From Sphingobacterium faecale (GTDB taxonomy: Bacteria; Bacteroidota; Bacteroidia; Sphingobacteriales; Sphingobacteriaceae), in NCBI RefSeq assembly GCF_016746095.1, contig NZ_JAERTY010000005.1:186001-250000 (forward strand): a stretch of DNA of 64,000 nucleotides, read 5' to 3'. A program made the translations under genes and the position numbers. Below the pieces are notes generated by a model. The model searched no databases and was not told the DNA's origin. It was given only the letters and a program-made list of their open reading frames with translations. Below, piece by piece: positions 52,900 to 62,817 of the stretch; position 1 is the first letter of the stretch, and the number at the start of each line of letters is the position of its first letter.

Positions 52900-54582
52900 T
52901 TAATACAGATCATTTTGATCCAAAACTTTATTTACCTCTGTTTCAATTCTTGGTATTGGCCAAACATAGTCACGCTTGGGGTTGAAAACGCGAACTTCTA
53001 TAACACGCATCTGATCACCATTAACCACACTATTATAACTTGGTGTACCGTTTTCATCAATAATTGGCGCGTTTGATAACCATGCCTTAGGGATCCTGCC
53101 CAAAAGCTTACCTGCCATCACTTTCTCTGCGATCCCCCATCTTCTAATATCGAAAAGTCTCAGCCCTTCACCAGCAAGCTCATATTTACGCTCTTTGCGG
53201 ACTGCCGACCTCATTTCGCTCTGAGTTTTCCCTGTTGCAATCGCGGGCATGTTTACAGAAGGTCTTTGTCTAACAGCATTTATAGCGTCATAAACGCTCT
53301 TATCGATTTCTCCCAGCTCGGCTTTTGCTTCCACATAGTTCAACAGCACCTCTGCATAACGGAATAAGATAGGCTTTAACTCCGAGTTAGTACGATCGGG
53401 CTTATCCATATCATCCGCATACTTGCGCCACAGGTATCCTGAGAAAGTGGCAAAAGCATTTGTCGCATCAATATTTGCTATGCGCTTTGGGGTTGGACCT
53501 GTAAAGTCCCAGGTCATTGTACTATCTGGATGAGTTTCAAACATAGCTCCTAGAAACACGGTTTGTGGCAATACGATAGATTGTGTCAATCTTGGATCAC
53601 GATTCTTAAAGGGATTCTTGGGGTCATAAACTGTTGACTTATCAATAGATAACCCGTCTGTACATTCATAAGAATCAACTAACGACTGAACGGGTATTTT
53701 GTTAGAAAACCCTTGCATCAAACGGGAATAGAACTGTGATGAGATGCTATGCGTTTTAAGCCCTTTCTTATATTGGACGTTCCATATAATTTCTTTCGAA
53801 TCCTCCCCCGCATATTTGAATAGCTGCTCAAAATTTGTGTGCAGCTCATATTTATTCATATCTATAACCTTCTGTGCGGCTTCGGCGGCCTCTTTCCACT
53901 GCTTATTAAATAAAGCGTTTCTAGAAAGCAAGGCTAAAGCAGCCCCTTTGGTTGCTCTCCCTTTGTTCTCTCCAACGTATTCTTTTGGGAGAATTTCGCT
54001 TATTTCTTTTAACTCTGCAATGATGAAATTACTAACCTCACTTTTCGTCTTTTTAGGAATCTGTGCTTCAGAAAGTTGGTATACCTTTGTTAATAAGGGG
54101 ACTCCTCCATATAATTCATTTAAGTAGAAATAAAAATAAGCTCTCATAAATCTTACTTCTGCAAGTCTTGTCTTTAACTTCTCTTCAGCCACTACGCCCT
54201 CTAGAGCAGGAGCTTTGGTTAATATTTCATTGCATCTTCCTATTCCAATGTATAGCATTTCCCATACATCAAATGTGAATTCATTATTAGCATCAGCCAA
54301 TCCCATTCCTAGTTGCTGTAATGCATTTGTATTTCTCTCCCAGCCAATATCCGAGGCATAGTCCAAAGTCAGTGCAAAAGGCATCGGAGTCGCTCTAGGA
54401 GTTGAATATAATGCATTATAAGCCCCGGTTACTGCCATTTCTAGCTGTTCCTCATTTTTAAGAAATGTCTCACTAGATGGGCTATCTAATGGCAACTTCT
54501 CCAAATAGTTCTTATTGCACGAACCTAAGGTAAATGCTAATCCGCCTATCAATATATATGTTTTAATTTTTGTAATCATCAT
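52900..54582 (-). CDS. SusD/RagB-family lipoprotein (locus C)
   Basis: The product has 560 residues with lipobox LGSC (C22). The SusD fold is indicated by AEVRFMRAYFYFYLNELYG (about 141-159), FRYAEVLLNYVEAKAELGE and the C-terminal segment AVRKERKYELAGEGLRLFDIRRWG. It caps the SusC encoded 10 bp upstream and binds the locus C substrate at the cell surface. Confidence 0.95.
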   Translation of the reverse strand: MMITKIKTYILIGGLAFTLGSCNKNYLEKLPLDSPSSETFLKNEEQLEMAVTGAYNALYSTPRATPMPFALTLDYASDIGWERNTNALQQLGMGLADANNEFTFDVWEMLYIGIGRCNEILTKAPALEGVVAEEKLKTRLAEVRFMRAYFYFYLNELYGGVPLLTKVYQLSEAQIPKKTKSEVSNFIIAELKEISEILPKEYVGENKGRATKGAALALLSRNALFNKQWKEAAEAAQKVIDMNKYELHTNFEQLFKYAGEDSKEIIWNVQYKKGLKTHSISSQFYSRLMQGFSNKIPVQSLVDSYECTDGLSIDKSTVYDPKNPFKNRDPRLTQSIVLPQTVFLGAMFETHPDSTMTWDFTGPTPKRIANIDATNAFATFSGYLWRKYADDMDKPDRTNSELKPILFRYAEVLLNYVEAKAELGEIDKSVYDAINAVRQRPSVNMPAIATGKTQSEMRSAVRKERKYELAGEGLRLFDIRRWGIAEKVMAGKLLGRIPKAWLSNAPIIDENGTPSYNSVVNGDQMRVIEVRVFNPKRDYVWPIPRIETEVNKVLDQNDLY

Positions 54583-54591
54583 GAAATATGT

Positions 54592-57500
54592 TTAAAATCT
54601 AACACCTAAACCGAAACTATAAACCCGCATCTGAGGATACCATCCACCTGTACTCACGGGACCTTCAGGGTCGTAACCTTTCCAGAAATTTGTTTGTGTA
54701 AATAGGTTTTGGCCTGAAGCGAATACGCGAACAGAACTGACTCTATACTTAACTTGATCTAGTTTGAAGGAATAACCAATGGAAACATTCTTTAACCGTA
54801 AGTAGGATGCACTCTTTAGCCAAAAAGTAGAGTTTTGGATATTGTTGGTTTGATTAAAAGCGTATCTAGGAAATGCAGCGTTCGTATTGTCTGGAGTCCA
54901 ACGGTCTTTGTGCTGCTCTTGTACAGTTCCGCCTTGATAAAAAGGCATTATACCCTGTCCATATAAATAGCCGTCCGCCTTGCCCACTCCTTGAAAGAAC
55001 AATGAAAAATCAAAGCCTTTGTACGCTCCACCTAGGTTGGCACTATAAGTGTATCTAGGAATAGGACTTCCGATTATCATTTTGTCTTCTTCGTTTATTT
55101 TACCATCTCCATTTACATCTTCGTATTTTATATCTCCAGGGGCTACGGTACCAAACTGAGTAGCATGTGCTGTTACATCATCATTGTCCTTGTAGTAACC
55201 GATAGCGTTCAGCCCCCATATAGCGCCAATAGGATGTCCTTCTAGGTTAGAAGTAAGTGCTGTCTTAGATATACCTTTCATATCTAAGATCTTGTTCTTA
55301 ACGTCCGAAAGGTTGACAGCTACATTATATTCAAAATTGCCGATACTATTTTTATAGGCGACTGTTAGATCCCAACCTTTGTTCTCTACTACACCTGCAT
55401 TCTGGAAGGGCGATTTAAGGCCTAATACTTTAGGTATGTCTAGTTGTAGTAATATATCATGGGTTTTTCTATAGTAATAATCTGCTGTTATGCTCAAGTT
55501 TTTCCACAGTACAATATCCAGCCCTAAGTTGGTCATTTCAGTAGTCTCCCATTTTATCTCTGAATTGGCCATATTATTGAGCGCGGCACCTGTAGCGATA
55601 GCAGAGCCATACGTATAATTGTTAGCCCCTATTGTCATAAATGCGGAGAACGGATACAGGCCAATTTCTTGATTACCTAACTGACCCCAAGATGCTCTCA
55701 GCTTAGCATCACTGATGATTGGTTTCAGCGGCTGCATAAACTCCTCTTCACTCATTCTCCACCCCGCCGAAAAAGAGGGGAAAAATGAATATTTTTTTCC
55801 AGTTGCAAAACGAGAGGATCCATCGTATCTACCGTTGACTTCAAAAAGATACTTACCTTTAAAACTATAGTTTAATCTCCCGAAAAATGATCTTAACGAC
55901 CATTGAGAAGCATTTCCTTCTGTACTTTGATTTTCTGTTCCACCGGAATTTATTTCCTGAAATTCTGGAAACTGGAAGTTTTCACGGTAACCGAGTAGCC
56001 AGTTATCATCTTGATCTTCCTGTTGATAGCCGCCCATCGCCGCGATGTTGTGTCCATTACCGATTTCCTTCTCATAATTCAAAACAGCTCTAAAATTATT
56101 GTACCAATACTGTCCGTAACGCTCCGTAAGAGAATTTTTCTGCGGTACCATATAGGCTTTGCTTCCGTCCGCATAGTAGGTTTGTATTGTATTTTTGAAA
56201 GTCTTTTCGTGCTTTATCTCGTACTTCGGAGAGTATGCCAATAGTGCTGTAAATCCCTCAAAAGGTTGATACTTCAGATCGACGTTGAAGGCCATATTTA
56301 GTGGATCTATTAGTTTTAGTCCGCCATCTTTCGCTTTTGCAATAGGATTGTCTCCATTCCATCCTTCGCCATATTGACCGTTGGAAAACAAACCTGCTTG
56401 ATTGGCGGGAATGCGACGCATCCAATGAAAAATATTACCTGTACCGTCCGCCGGTTCTGTAATAGCTGATTTTACGAAAGCTAAATCCATGGCAGTAGAC
56501 AGTTTTTCTGAAATACGGACATCACTGTTTACGCGGAAATTATATTTTCTAAAGTTGGTATTAGGAATGATTCCATCTTGATTTAAATATCCAAAAGATC
56601 CCAATACACGCGCATTTTCATTGCCTGCATTGACGGATAAATAATGGTTTTGCATGAATGCATTTTCCTTCATGGTTAGCTTCTGCCAATCAGTATCTGG
56701 GAATTTATCCGAATCCACAGAGCGCCCTGCCGTATATTCGTCTATGGTCTTCTGTGTATAAAGAGGACTCATACCAGCATTGACATATGCCTCGTTAAGC
56801 AGCAGCATATGATCTAATCCGTTGACCATTTTTGGGCTTTTTGTTGGTGTCTGGGTTCCTATATAATTATTATAGTCAACCTGCACTTTTCCTTCTTCGG
56901 CTCGCTTTGTTGTTATTAATATTACACCATTTGCAGCACGAGACCCATAAATAGACGCCGATGAAGCATCCTTCAATACAGAGATCGATGCGATATCATT
57001 GGCATTTACGTTATTTATATTTCCTTCGACGCCATCGATGATCACCAACGGATTTGAGTCACCTAAAGTACCTATCCCACGTATACGTAAGTTACCTTCG
57101 TCTCTACCGGGCTGTCCAGAAGCCTGCTTCACAGTCAATCCCGGAGCGGCACCTTGTAATGCTGAGGAAGTCTGCCCCACAGGTTGCTTTACAAGGTCGT
57201 CCCCCTTTATAATGTCAACAGCCCCTGTTAGATTAATCTTCTTTTGCTTTCCATATCCTACTACTACAACAGTTTCCAGATCCGTATCCCCACTTTTCAA
57301 TGTAACATCGTAACTTTGAATTTGGTCTAATACAGTTATTGTGCTATTAAGATACCCGACACTTGATATTCTAATCTTTGCTCCTGACTGTACACCGTTT
57401 AAGACAAACCTTCCTTTCTCGTCCGTTGTGGTCTGCCTCCCCGTGCTAAGATCAAGGACCGTAACACCTGGTAATGCTTCCCCTTGTTCATTTGTCACGC

Positions 57501-57687
57501 TTCCTTTGATTGATTTCTGCAGCTGACTAATAGACCGATGCGGCTTGTTGCCAAATGATCCGAATTCATTGGCCATAACCGGAAGAGTCACCGAGGCTAA
57601 ACTCAATATAACTCCTAATCTTACACAAGACCTTTGGAAGCTTTTTCCTCGTTTTTCTCGACACAATAATTCTACTTTTTTTACCAT
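54592..57687 (-). CDS. SusC/RagA-family TonB-dependent transporter without STN domain (locus C)
   Basis: The product has 1031 residues. Signal segment about 20-40, carboxypeptidase-regulatory-like domain (about 60-140, KGSVTNEQGEALPGVTV), plug (VVVGYGKQKKINLTGAVD; NGVILITTKRAEEG) and beta-barrel ending YSFGLGVRF. The absence of an STN domain and of a sigma/FecR pair sets it apart from the transporters of PUL A and PUL B and fits control by a cytoplasmic regulator, here the LacI protein (inference). Confidence 0.94.
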   Translation of the reverse strand: MVKKVELLCREKRGKSFQRSCVRLGVILSLASVTLPVMANEFGSFGNKPHRSISQLQKSIKGSVTNEQGEALPGVTVLDLSTGRQTTTDEKGRFVLNGVQSGAKIRISSVGYLNSTITVLDQIQSYDVTLKSGDTDLETVVVVGYGKQKKINLTGAVDIIKGDDLVKQPVGQTSSALQGAAPGLTVKQASGQPGRDEGNLRIRGIGTLGDSNPLVIIDGVEGNINNVNANDIASISVLKDASSASIYGSRAANGVILITTKRAEEGKVQVDYNNYIGTQTPTKSPKMVNGLDHMLLLNEAYVNAGMSPLYTQKTIDEYTAGRSVDSDKFPDTDWQKLTMKENAFMQNHYLSVNAGNENARVLGSFGYLNQDGIIPNTNFRKYNFRVNSDVRISEKLSTAMDLAFVKSAITEPADGTGNIFHWMRRIPANQAGLFSNGQYGEGWNGDNPIAKAKDGGLKLIDPLNMAFNVDLKYQPFEGFTALLAYSPKYEIKHEKTFKNTIQTYYADGSKAYMVPQKNSLTERYGQYWYNNFRAVLNYEKEIGNGHNIAAMGGYQQEDQDDNWLLGYRENFQFPEFQEINSGGTENQSTEGNASQWSLRSFFGRLNYSFKGKYLFEVNGRYDGSSRFATGKKYSFFPSFSAGWRMSEEEFMQPLKPIISDAKLRASWGQLGNQEIGLYPFSAFMTIGANNYTYGSAIATGAALNNMANSEIKWETTEMTNLGLDIVLWKNLSITADYYYRKTHDILLQLDIPKVLGLKSPFQNAGVVENKGWDLTVAYKNSIGNFEYNVAVNLSDVKNKILDMKGISKTALTSNLEGHPIGAIWGLNAIGYYKDNDDVTAHATQFGTVAPGDIKYEDVNGDGKINEEDKMIIGSPIPRYTYSANLGGAYKGFDFSLFFQGVGKADGYLYGQGIMPFYQGGTVQEQHKDRWTPDNTNAAFPRYAFNQTNNIQNSTFWLKSASYLRLKNVSIGYSFKLDQVKYRVSSVRVFASGQNLFTQTNFWKGYDPEGPVSTGGWYPQMRVYSFGLGVRF

Positions 57688-57714
57688 AATTTATTTATTG
57701 AATTGATTAGTACT

Positions 57715-59304
57715 CTATATCTCCTCTATCACTAAACTGTTTATAGAAGCTATACTACTTTGCTTGCCAGAAGGTAATTCGAAAAAAATCTCCAGCTTTC
57801 CATCTTGGTTGGGGGAGATTGATTCAACTATCATTTCTTTATCCATATTGAAGGATGGGTCGACAGAAACCACCTTAGTCTGCTTTCCTAAAATCCGAAT
57901 AACAGTGATCGATGTTGGTTCTTGAACAGCAGAAATAATCCTCAATCTATAGGCTTTATTATTATCCAAATTTTCTACTATTAGAAACGGTTTCTGAATA
58001 GACTGTTTGTCCAATTCTGCTGTAAAGTAATACTTGCTTACTCCCGAAGGAATACCTGTATGGTACGAGGTTCTCTCAGGCCCATCGGCCTTTCGACCGG
58101 TAAAATCTTGTGTTACCTGAATATTTACATTCGTTGGGTAGTTATTTTCATCCATTAATCTGTATCTCGCTGAACCTTTACGTTCATATAGGAGTGCTAA
58201 CCATCCCGGAATCAATAGATCGTTACCAAAGTTGATTTTAATACGACTAAATGAGTTATTACTTAACTCTTGCATTTTGTTTTCAATCAATTCGGTTACT
58301 TCAAAAGGCTTTTTCACCGCAAATGATGCAGCCATTTTCGCAATATTGGCTTCGGTCTCCGCGAGGTTTGCTGGTCTAAACGTCGACTTACCCACATCGC
58401 CAAATAAAACTTCGAACCATGTTGCCGCAGCAGTATATCTTCCAATAACCAAGTCTAAATGATAGCCCTCTCTAGTAAAATTGTCGCCAATAAAGCTGGT
58501 TCGTCCATTTTGAATTGCCGTTCCACTTGGTATCAGTGAATGTAGAGGTATTATATTCTTGATCTCTCGACTTACTTCCACAATCTTCTCAAACATAAAT
58601 TTTTGATTACTGTTATACTTTTTAAAGTTAGGCGTGACAGCATTCTGTGCATACGCCCACGTCTGGTGGTACAAAAATTTAACAGAATTTATGGGGTATT
58701 CTTTTTTGATATAGGCGTACAGATCCGGAAGTGATGCCTTAACAGATTCGACATCTCCTGAGCTTACACTCGCCTGCTGAAAGCAGATATAATCCCAGTT
58801 TTCGTCCTTCAAAGCATTTGATATACTGGTTTTATCTGTATTCGTTTTTATGCCGTCTACTGTTGTTTTTCGATAGCTATAGATCTTGTTGTCTTCTCGA
58901 GCGTTCTTTAGGTGAAAATCTAATGGAGCTCCTCCGCGAAAGAGATTACCAATGACCAAAGGTTTTCCAAGGGCCCGCGCCATCTCGTGTAGATAGTATT
59001 CTACACCATCGTCCGAAAAACTGTTGCCGATGAGCAATACCTTAGTAACCCCATCATTAAGTGGGTCTAATAAAACTTTGTTTCCTTGCTGGACCGGCAG
59101 GTAGCCTACGCCTTTGACTACATATGCATCTTGCATCGTGGATAGTCTTTCTATAAGAGTTTTCTCCTCTGTAGAAAAGGCCTTGTATTCATCCTTATGG
59201 ATGTGAATAGTATCGCCCAAGAAAATAGCAGATCCCCTTTCCTGTGCGTTTAGAGTCAACAAGGAAAGAAGGTAAAGAAATAATGTTATACAATTTCTTT
59301 TCAT
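57715..59304 (-). CDS. DUF4886 (SGNH-hydrolase-like) exported protein
   Basis: The product has 529 residues with a signal peptide (about 1-21). Residues about 85-320 are the DUF4886 domain, an SGNH-hydrolase-like fold: VLLIGNSFSDDG (Ser block), GNLFRGGAPLDFHL, and the later segment SFIGDNFTREGYHLDLVIGRY with a His that would complete the triad. Members are seen in PULs as probable carbohydrate esterases. The C-terminal part (about 370-529) is beta-rich and may bind glycan. It begins the block together with the propeller gene upstream, and its ATG carries the third copy of the hairpin leader. Confidence 0.82.
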   Translation of the reverse strand: MKRNCITLFLYLLSLLTLNAQERGSAIFLGDTIHIHKDEYKAFSTEEKTLIERLSTMQDAYVVKGVGYLPVQQGNKVLLDPLNDGVTKVLLIGNSFSDDGVEYYLHEMARALGKPLVIGNLFRGGAPLDFHLKNAREDNKIYSYRKTTVDGIKTNTDKTSISNALKDENWDYICFQQASVSSGDVESVKASLPDLYAYIKKEYPINSVKFLYHQTWAYAQNAVTPNFKKYNSNQKFMFEKIVEVSREIKNIIPLHSLIPSGTAIQNGRTSFIGDNFTREGYHLDLVIGRYTAAATWFEVLFGDVGKSTFRPANLAETEANIAKMAASFAVKKPFEVTELIENKMQELSNNSFSRIKINFGNDLLIPGWLALLYERKGSARYRLMDENNYPTNVNIQVTQDFTGRKADGPERTSYHTGIPSGVSKYYFTAELDKQSIQKPFLIVENLDNNKAYRLRIISAVQEPTSITVIRILGKQTKVVSVDPSFNMDKEMIVESISPNQDGKLEIFFELPSGKQSSIASINSLVIEEI

Positions 59305-59444
59305 ATGTATATAATTTGTTTTTTAATGGCCATATGGAATATCCCAACTATATTATGCACGATTAGTAGCAATTGGTGCGCATGCTGCTTCGCGGTCATC
59401 GGTGTTTTTGCACCCTATGCTATATGAATATTTCCTACTAATCG
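59302..59444 (-). promoter_or_regulatory. start-proximal hairpin leader, copy 3 (extended)
   Basis: Next to the ATG at 59304, on the minus strand, is TTAAAAAACAAATTATATAC then ATATG, close to copies 1 and 2. Upstream lie ATATTCCATATGG and GAAATATTCATAT as in the other copies. Here an additional outer stem is formed by CGATTAGTAG and CTACTAATCG (59362-59371 with 59435-59444 on the + strand), and an inner GGTGC/GCACC hairpin is present. Confidence 0.6.
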
Positions 59445-59461
59445 TTTTCATCATATCAGGA

Positions 59462-61414
59462 TTAGTAATTTTCAGGGGTATAGCTCCACAGATCTGTTCC
59501 CTGTTTAAAATAAATCTTATTGTTCTTGCCGATAATCATTAATGTTGCGTTATCACGCAGCTTGGTTAACCTTTTACTCTTGGTATCATAACTATAAAAA
59601 GTATCGTTCAATGTAAAGTAGATTAAACCGTTGCTATGTGATACAGCTTGTCCATTTCTCCAGATGTGACTGGGCATAGTCGTATATTTATATATTTCTA
59701 TACACTCGGTAACACTTCTCTTGTTCAAATCATACTTTACTAGGGTGCCGTCAGCAAAGCCCCACAGGCCGCCATCTGGACCTTTAAACAATCCCGTTAT
59801 TGACCAAAAGTTATCTATAGAGTCTTTCCATAAGATCTGTTTTGATTTTGGATTCCATTCAAAGAGGACACCCCTCTTTGCTTTTGGCTTGCCTCCCAAA
59901 CCACCAAAAATAGAGGTCCCACCGATGATTCTACCATCAATTTCGATTAGAGACAGGATAGATTGATCCTCCACTATATTAGGAAAGATTTCCATTTCCT
60001 CTGTACTCACGTTCAATTGAACCATTGCTCCTCCCAACTGTCCGTAAGCCGGTACTGTACCGAACAACATCATGTTATTGCTTTTCGAAGGGATAACCGC
60101 GAAGGGTCGATCTTGGTCTTTTACCGCACCAATGAATTTGGGATTGCTTGTATTTGCCGACCACGGCTTTGTAACGTCGTATGAATATATTAGTGCCTTG
60201 GTGTAAATACCGAAATAGAGTGTGTCACCGAAATTATTCATTCCTTCTGTTTGATGTAACCCAGGGAAATCTTCATGCTGATTTGTTTGCGGGTCGAATG
60301 TTCCATGCTGTCCCGCGAGGTAACCGGCACTCCACACTCTATTATCCGGTCCCCAAAAAATAGTCTGAATACTGATAGGAGACTTAGGAATAGCTAGCAT
60401 GGTGTCTTCTAAAATATTTCCATTATCAGGGTCTATCGTGTACAAATGGTGTGTTGAAGTCAAGAGCTTATAATTTCCTTTATGATCGATATAGCCGGCT
60501 CTACCTCGACCATGAATCTCTGCGATTGCAATTGGAGCTATGATTTTATCTTTAAAACTTAGGCGGTATACTTTTCCTTCTGAAGCATACAATACCTGCT
60601 CCTTACCGGTTCGTCTTGTAAGGGATTTGATTTCGATCGAAGATAGTCGGGCTTCATATTTTTTTGCTTTAACATTGTAGATAAAAGACTCCAAGTGATT
60701 AGCACTATTTATCCATCCGAACAATCGGTCCCCTCCTTTCACACCTTCTACAAACTCCATATCGTAAACAAATTCATGTTGCATATCTTGCTGTGTTAAG
60801 ATTTGAGTTTTGCTTCCTGATTTTAGATCGAGCGCTATAAGCCCTGCGTGAGATCCCACTCCACCATACAGTATATTGTTCTTTTCATCCAGCGCCAGAC
60901 TCCTGACGTAGTTTTCCTTTTCTTGCAGAGCACCGTTAGATATTTCTCTAAATCCTGTAACGGGATCATATTCAAAGACTAGACAGTCTGGATATGTTCC
61001 TCCGTAAATCTTTCCATTCTTACCAGCGACCAAATCCCATATAACTTTTTGGCCAGAAAGAGCCTCACCTAGGGAGATGATTTTGTCAGCTCCTAACTCA
61101 TATCTATACATCTGTCCATTTCCTGATATATAAATCTTATTGTCCGAGGAGACCTCCATATCCCAAGCTCCATCGGTTCCATGCAGCTTTCCTTCGAAAA
61201 CCATTTGCTTGTTTGTTAATTCAAATCCCACTAGCGTGGCAGGCATACCTCGGACCACAGTAAAGACGTATTCTTTCCCCTCCGCATCTTTAATAAATTT
61301 GCTACCTTGGATTGCTGCTGCAAATACCTGAGGGCCATGGTTAACAAACTGTGCATGAGAAGAACAGCAAAGAATAATAAATAGTGTTGTTGTTAAAAAT
61401 TTAGAAAAACGCAT
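59462..61414 (-). CDS. exported beta-propeller protein
   Basis: The product has 650 residues with a signal peptide (about 1-21, ending SSHAQ). The whole length is made of propeller-type blades with recurring YxxD, G-x-x-G-x-I-Y-G-G and W motifs (GKNGKIYGGTYPDCLVFEYDP; LDEKNNILYGGVG; DNRVWSAGYLAGQHGTFDP; GPDGGLWGFADGTLVKYDL). It resembles sugar-binding or lyase-type propellers rather than a known enzyme; no catalytic residues are recognised. It is the first gene of the upstream block of locus C, under two LacI-type operators. Confidence 0.78.
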   Translation of the reverse strand: MRFSKFLTTTLFIILCCSSHAQFVNHGPQVFAAAIQGSKFIKDAEGKEYVFTVVRGMPATLVGFELTNKQMVFEGKLHGTDGAWDMEVSSDNKIYISGNGQMYRYELGADKIISLGEALSGQKVIWDLVAGKNGKIYGGTYPDCLVFEYDPVTGFREISNGALQEKENYVRSLALDEKNNILYGGVGSHAGLIALDLKSGSKTQILTQQDMQHEFVYDMEFVEGVKGGDRLFGWINSANHLESFIYNVKAKKYEARLSSIEIKSLTRRTGKEQVLYASEGKVYRLSFKDKIIAPIAIAEIHGRGRAGYIDHKGNYKLLTSTHHLYTIDPDNGNILEDTMLAIPKSPISIQTIFWGPDNRVWSAGYLAGQHGTFDPQTNQHEDFPGLHQTEGMNNFGDTLYFGIYTKALIYSYDVTKPWSANTSNPKFIGAVKDQDRPFAVIPSKSNNMMLFGTVPAYGQLGGAMVQLNVSTEEMEIFPNIVEDQSILSLIEIDGRIIGGTSIFGGLGGKPKAKRGVLFEWNPKSKQILWKDSIDNFWSITGLFKGPDGGLWGFADGTLVKYDLNKRSVTECIEIYKYTTMPSHIWRNGQAVSHSNGLIYFTLNDTFYSYDTKSKRLTKLRDNATLMIIGKNNKIYFKQGTDLWSYTPENY

Positions 61415-61460
61415 ATTAGTATTTTGTTTAGATCTGGATTATCATTCGTAAATATATTTC

Positions 61461-61476
61461 CCGTTAACGTTTCCGT
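61461..61476. promoter_or_regulatory. LacI-type operator 2
   Basis: CCGTTAACGTTTCCGT, sharing GTTAACGTT-n-CCG with the sites at 48180 and 61539; one half-site is weaker. Confidence 0.65.
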
Positions 61477-61538
61477 AAATAACACAATTGTTAGCTTTGT
61501 AGCTTTCTTTATTCATTTCACTCGTGGTTAAGCTTAAA

Positions 61539-61554
61539 CTGTTAACGTTACCGA
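61539..61554. promoter_or_regulatory. LacI-type operator 3
   Basis: CTGTTAACGTTACCGA, 13 consecutive bases identical to operator 1, in the same divergent region as operator 2. Confidence 0.72.
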
Positions 61555-61746
61555 AAATGATAAAAAACATTATCTGAAGCAATTAAGACAAAAGATAAAA
61601 TCACTGATTTAAAAACTTATCAAGTAAAAGTTTAGGCGTACCAGACTTCTTTTACGTTTGATAACTGGTTATTTAACTAGAGCAAAGCAAATAAATATTA
61701 ATTTCAAAACCAAATTAATTTCACAAAATAGCTTACTTTTATCTCT

Positions 61747-62817
61747 ATGAGCTTATTATTCTCACCTTTAGCGTTAAAAAACCAAACGCTATCCAATAGA
61801 CTGGTGGTATCACCTATGTGTCAATACTCGGCAGTTGATGGATTCGCTAATCATTGGCACCTCGTGCATCTTGGTCAATTTGCTGCCGGCAAAGCGGCTT
61901 TAGTTATTCAAGAAGCTACTGCTGTAAGTCCCGAAGGGCGGATATCTCACGGAGATCTGGGGTTATGGAAAGACGAACAAATGCTCTCTTTCCGTGATAT
62001 TGTTAACTTTGTACATGACCAAGGAAGTCTGATAGGTATCCAATTAGCCCATGCTGGCCGAAAAGCATCAACTGATAAGCCATGGATTAGCCGTGCTCAA
62101 ATTGCTCCTGACCAAAAAAATGGATGGCAAACGGTCGCTCCCTCTCCTATTCCTTACCATCCACAGGAGACACAACCACGTATGTTGAGCAAATCTCAAA
62201 TTCAAGAGTTGGTACATGCGTTTCGGTCCGCTGCGGTTCGCGCTGTCGAAATAGGCTACGATGTAATCGAGTTGCATGCCGCTCATGGTTATCTCATCCA
62301 TCAGTTTCTATCACCTTTAACCAATCAACGAACCGACGAGTATGGCGGTTCTTTTGAGAATAGAACCCGTTTTTTACTTGAAATTATAAGTGCGGTACTA
62401 CCTGTCGTAGAAAATCGTTCGCTATGGATCCGTATCTCTGCTACCGACTGGGCGGATGGAGGTTGGGATGTACTGGAGTCCATAAAACTTGTTGAAGTTG
62501 TTAAAACCATGGGGGTTGAAGTAGTGGATGTCTCTTCGGGAGGAGCTGTTAGGCATCAGCAAATTATGGTTAAAGAGAATTATCAGGTGCCTTTCGCACA
62601 ACGGATCAAAGAAGAAACAGGACTATTAACAGGAACTGTAGGTTTAATAAAAAGCGCTGAAGTAGCAGACCGTATTATCGAACAAAAGAAAGCAGATATT
62701 ATTCTTATTGGAAGAGGCTTTTTACAGAATCCTCACCTTGTACTCCAATTTGCACACGATCTGCATGTTGATATTCCTTGGCTACCTCAGTATGTACGAG
62801 GGAGAGAAACGTTTTAA
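61747..62817 (+). CDS. NADH:flavin oxidoreductase, old yellow enzyme family (YqjM-like)
   Basis: The product has 356 residues. The FMN-binding TIM barrel shows YqjM features: VVSPMCQYSAVDGFANHWH with the redox-sensing Cys (C25), IELHAAHGYLIHQFLSP, DEYGGSFENRTRFLLE, and the phosphate-binding region ADIILIGRGFLQNP near the end. It reduces activated alkenes (enones) with NADPH, often as a detoxification enzyme. It is divergent from locus C and may share the divergent regulatory region, but nothing else ties it to the locus. Confidence 0.93.
   Translation: MSLLFSPLALKNQTLSNRLVVSPMCQYSAVDGFANHWHLVHLGQFAAGKAALVIQEATAVSPEGRISHGDLGLWKDEQMLSFRDIVNFVHDQGSLIGIQLAHAGRKASTDKPWISRAQIAPDQKNGWQTVAPSPIPYHPQETQPRMLSKSQIQELVHAFRSAAVRAVEIGYDVIELHAAHGYLIHQFLSPLTNQRTDEYGGSFENRTRFLLEIISAVLPVVENRSLWIRISATDWADGGWDVLESIKLVEVVKTMGVEVVDVSSGGAVRHQQIMVKENYQVPFAQRIKEETGLLTGTVGLIKSAEVADRIIEQKKADIILIGRGFLQNPHLVLQFAHDLHVDIPWLPQYVRGRETF

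Larger units (their letters stand above)
61415..61746. other. 332-bp divergent regulatory region
   Basis: It lies between the propeller gene (minus) and the old-yellow-enzyme gene (plus). It holds two LacI-type operators at 61461-61476 and 61539-61554 with centres 78 bp apart, a spacing compatible with DNA looping. No other gene is seen. Confidence 0.6.

Noticed and set aside
61413..61746. Old-yellow-enzyme gene as a member of the LacI regulon
   Set aside because: Both operators are nearer to, and better placed for, the propeller gene; the gene itself is a common stand-alone enzyme, so regulon membership is not supported beyond sharing the region.
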